The translations under genes were made by a program, and so were the position numbers. From the NCBI RefSeq assembly GCF_019599505.1, contig NZ_RKLT01000002.1, positions 124,001-188,000 on the forward strand: DNA of 64,000 bases, written 5' to 3'. The stretch is from Haloarcula nitratireducens (GTDB lineage: Archaea > Halobacteriota > Halobacteria > Halobacteriales > Haloarculaceae). Shown here one piece after another: positions 63,291 through 64,000 of the stretch; position 1 is the first letter of the stretch, and every line of letters starts with the position of its first letter. Below the pieces are notes generated by a model. That model was not told the origin of the DNA, ran no database searches, and saw only the letters and a list, made by a program, of their open reading frames with translations.

Positions 63291-63827
63291 TCAGTACTCG
63301 GGGTTCTCCTCGCGGACGCCCTCGCGCTTGTTGACCAGGCGCGCGAGCGTGAACAGCGCGTCCGAGAGGCGGTTGAGGTAGACGATGGCGGTCTCGTTGA
63401 CGCCGGCCTCCTCGGCGGTGAACGAGACGGCGCGGCGCTCGGCCCGCCGACAGACCGCCCGGGCGTGATGCAGTTTCGCGCCGGGTTCGGATCCGGACGG
63501 CAGAATGAAGGACTCCAGCGGGTCGAGCTCCTCGTTGGCCTCGTCGACGACGGCCTCGATCTCGTCGACGTGGTCCTCGGTGATCCGCGGGTCGCCCTCC
63601 TCGGGTTGCGGGTTGGCGAAATCCGCCTGCACGATGTGGAGGTGGTTCTGTATCTCCCGGAGGTGTTCGTCGACGTCGTCCTGCCCGGTGGGGCGGACGA
63701 CGCCGACCAGCGCGTTCACCTCGTCGACGGTGCCGTAGGCCTCGATGCGCCGGGAGTCCTTCGAGACGCGCTCCATGTTCCGGAGGTCGGTCTGTCCCTG
63801 GTCGCCCCGGCCGGTGTAGATCGGCAT
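63291..63827 (-). CDS. Cob(I)alamin adenosyltransferase, PduO type
   Basis: A 178-residue ATP:corrinoid adenosyltransferase with a five-helix bundle. PIYTGRGDQGQTDL at the start is the ATP-binding segment and HHARAVCRRAERRAVSFT near 126 the signature. It makes adenosylcobalamin, or adenosyl-cobyric precursors. The ATG at 63827 gives MPIYTG; a longer in-frame start is 21 nt upstream. Confidence 0.94.
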   Translation of the reverse strand: MPIYTGRGDQGQTDLRNMERVSKDSRRIEAYGTVDEVNALVGVVRPTGQDDVDEHLREIQNHLHIVQADFANPQPEEGDPRITEDHVDEIEAVVDEANEELDPLESFILPSGSEPGAKLHHARAVCRRAERRAVSFTAEEAGVNETAIVYLNRLSDALFTLARLVNKREGVREENPEY

Positions 63828-63882
63828 ACCCGGAGATGGGCGTGCCACGGTCTTATAGCCGGGGGCGGCCGCCGAGCCCGTC

Positions 63883-64000
63883 TCAGAGCCGTCGCCGGAC
63901 TTTCGAGAGGGCCGCCGGGGAGAGGTCCACGTCCGCGAGGACCGCCCGTCGCTGGTCGGCGTCGCCGTGGCCCGCGACGAAGCCGTTGAGACGGGCGGCC
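63883..64000 (-). CDS. C-terminal end of an unknown gene (partial)
   Basis: An open frame enters from the right edge and ends at 63883 with AARLNGFVAGHGDADQRRAV and LADVDLSPAALSKVRRRL. The helical, charged ending and clean stop before the PduO gene look coding. Too little is visible to name it. Confidence 0.55.
   Translation of the reverse strand, partial: AARLNGFVAGHGDADQRRAVLADVDLSPAALSKVRRRL

Overview
The window is chromosomal DNA from a halophilic archaeon (class Halobacteria, probably close to the Haloarcula/Halomicrobium group). The evidence is high G+C, very acidic proteins, TATA boxes 25-32 nt before many start codons (leaderless transcripts), archaeal ribosomal proteins S15 and S3Ae, a KEOPS Pcc1 gene, Tat-lipobox secretion signals, and haloarchaeal families such as Agl23, salactin and phosphomevalonate decarboxylase. 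I found no insertion sequence, CRISPR array, rRNA or replication origin.

Region by region. 1-5.1 kb holds dhaK (the dhaL start lies at the edge), a redoxin, an MFS transporter, a small winged-helix protein and an Lrp regulator coupled to a class I aminotransferase. 5.3-15.7 kb is a type IV pilus-like locus: ATPase (PilB type), membrane platform (PilC type), then a run of overlapping genes for small pilin-like proteins, each with an R-G-Q/V processing-type motif before a hydrophobic helix. A tRNA-Ala gene, a partial copy of its 3' end and a truncated pilin-like gene interrupt this run. 15.8-31.4 kb contains a DUF4382 lipoprotein, the rpsO / RecJ-like / pcc1 / rps3ae operon, a blue-copper protein, purK, agl23, ribH plus an aminotransferase, ribL, a JAMM protease, an S1-OB-DHH nuclease, an exported phospholipase D-like protein and an acidic HEAT-repeat protein. 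31.5-34.2 kb holds an NCS2 permease and purE. 34.6-45.2 kb is a complete complex I-like operon, nuoA-B-CD-H-I-J1-J2-K-L-M-N, without the NADH-oxidising nuoEFG module.

45.2-55 kb is mixed: a metallo-beta-lactamase fold protein, a small gene with no start codon, tRNA-Val, an exported DsrE-like lipoprotein, squalene synthase, a convergent GH68/GH32 fructan gene pair, a 44-residue zinc ribbon, and a large protein with a PH-like N-terminus and a degraded Mrr-type nuclease-like C-terminus. 55.3-59.2 kb is the most striking part: a salactin-type actin homologue and an archaellum FlaD/E-like protein, divergent from a ParA ATPase overlapping a CheW protein with a long acidic tail. This combines a cytoskeletal filament, a positioning ATPase, an archaellum-type adaptor and a chemosensory coupling protein. 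59.2-64 kb holds a truncated membrane-protein gene, a type II NADH dehydrogenase-like enzyme, mvaD, a DUF1508 gene abutting a truncated glyoxalase-family gene, an AstE/AspA-type hydrolase, a PduO-type cobalamin adenosyltransferase and the 3' end of an unknown gene.

Functional links: purK and purE catalyse successive steps of purine synthesis. RibH and RibL make riboflavin and FAD. MvaD and squalene synthase belong to isoprenoid synthesis. The flavoprotein dehydrogenase at 59.5 kb may supply quinol where the Nuo complex lacks an NADH module. All names come from reading motifs and from memory of the families; no searches were run.
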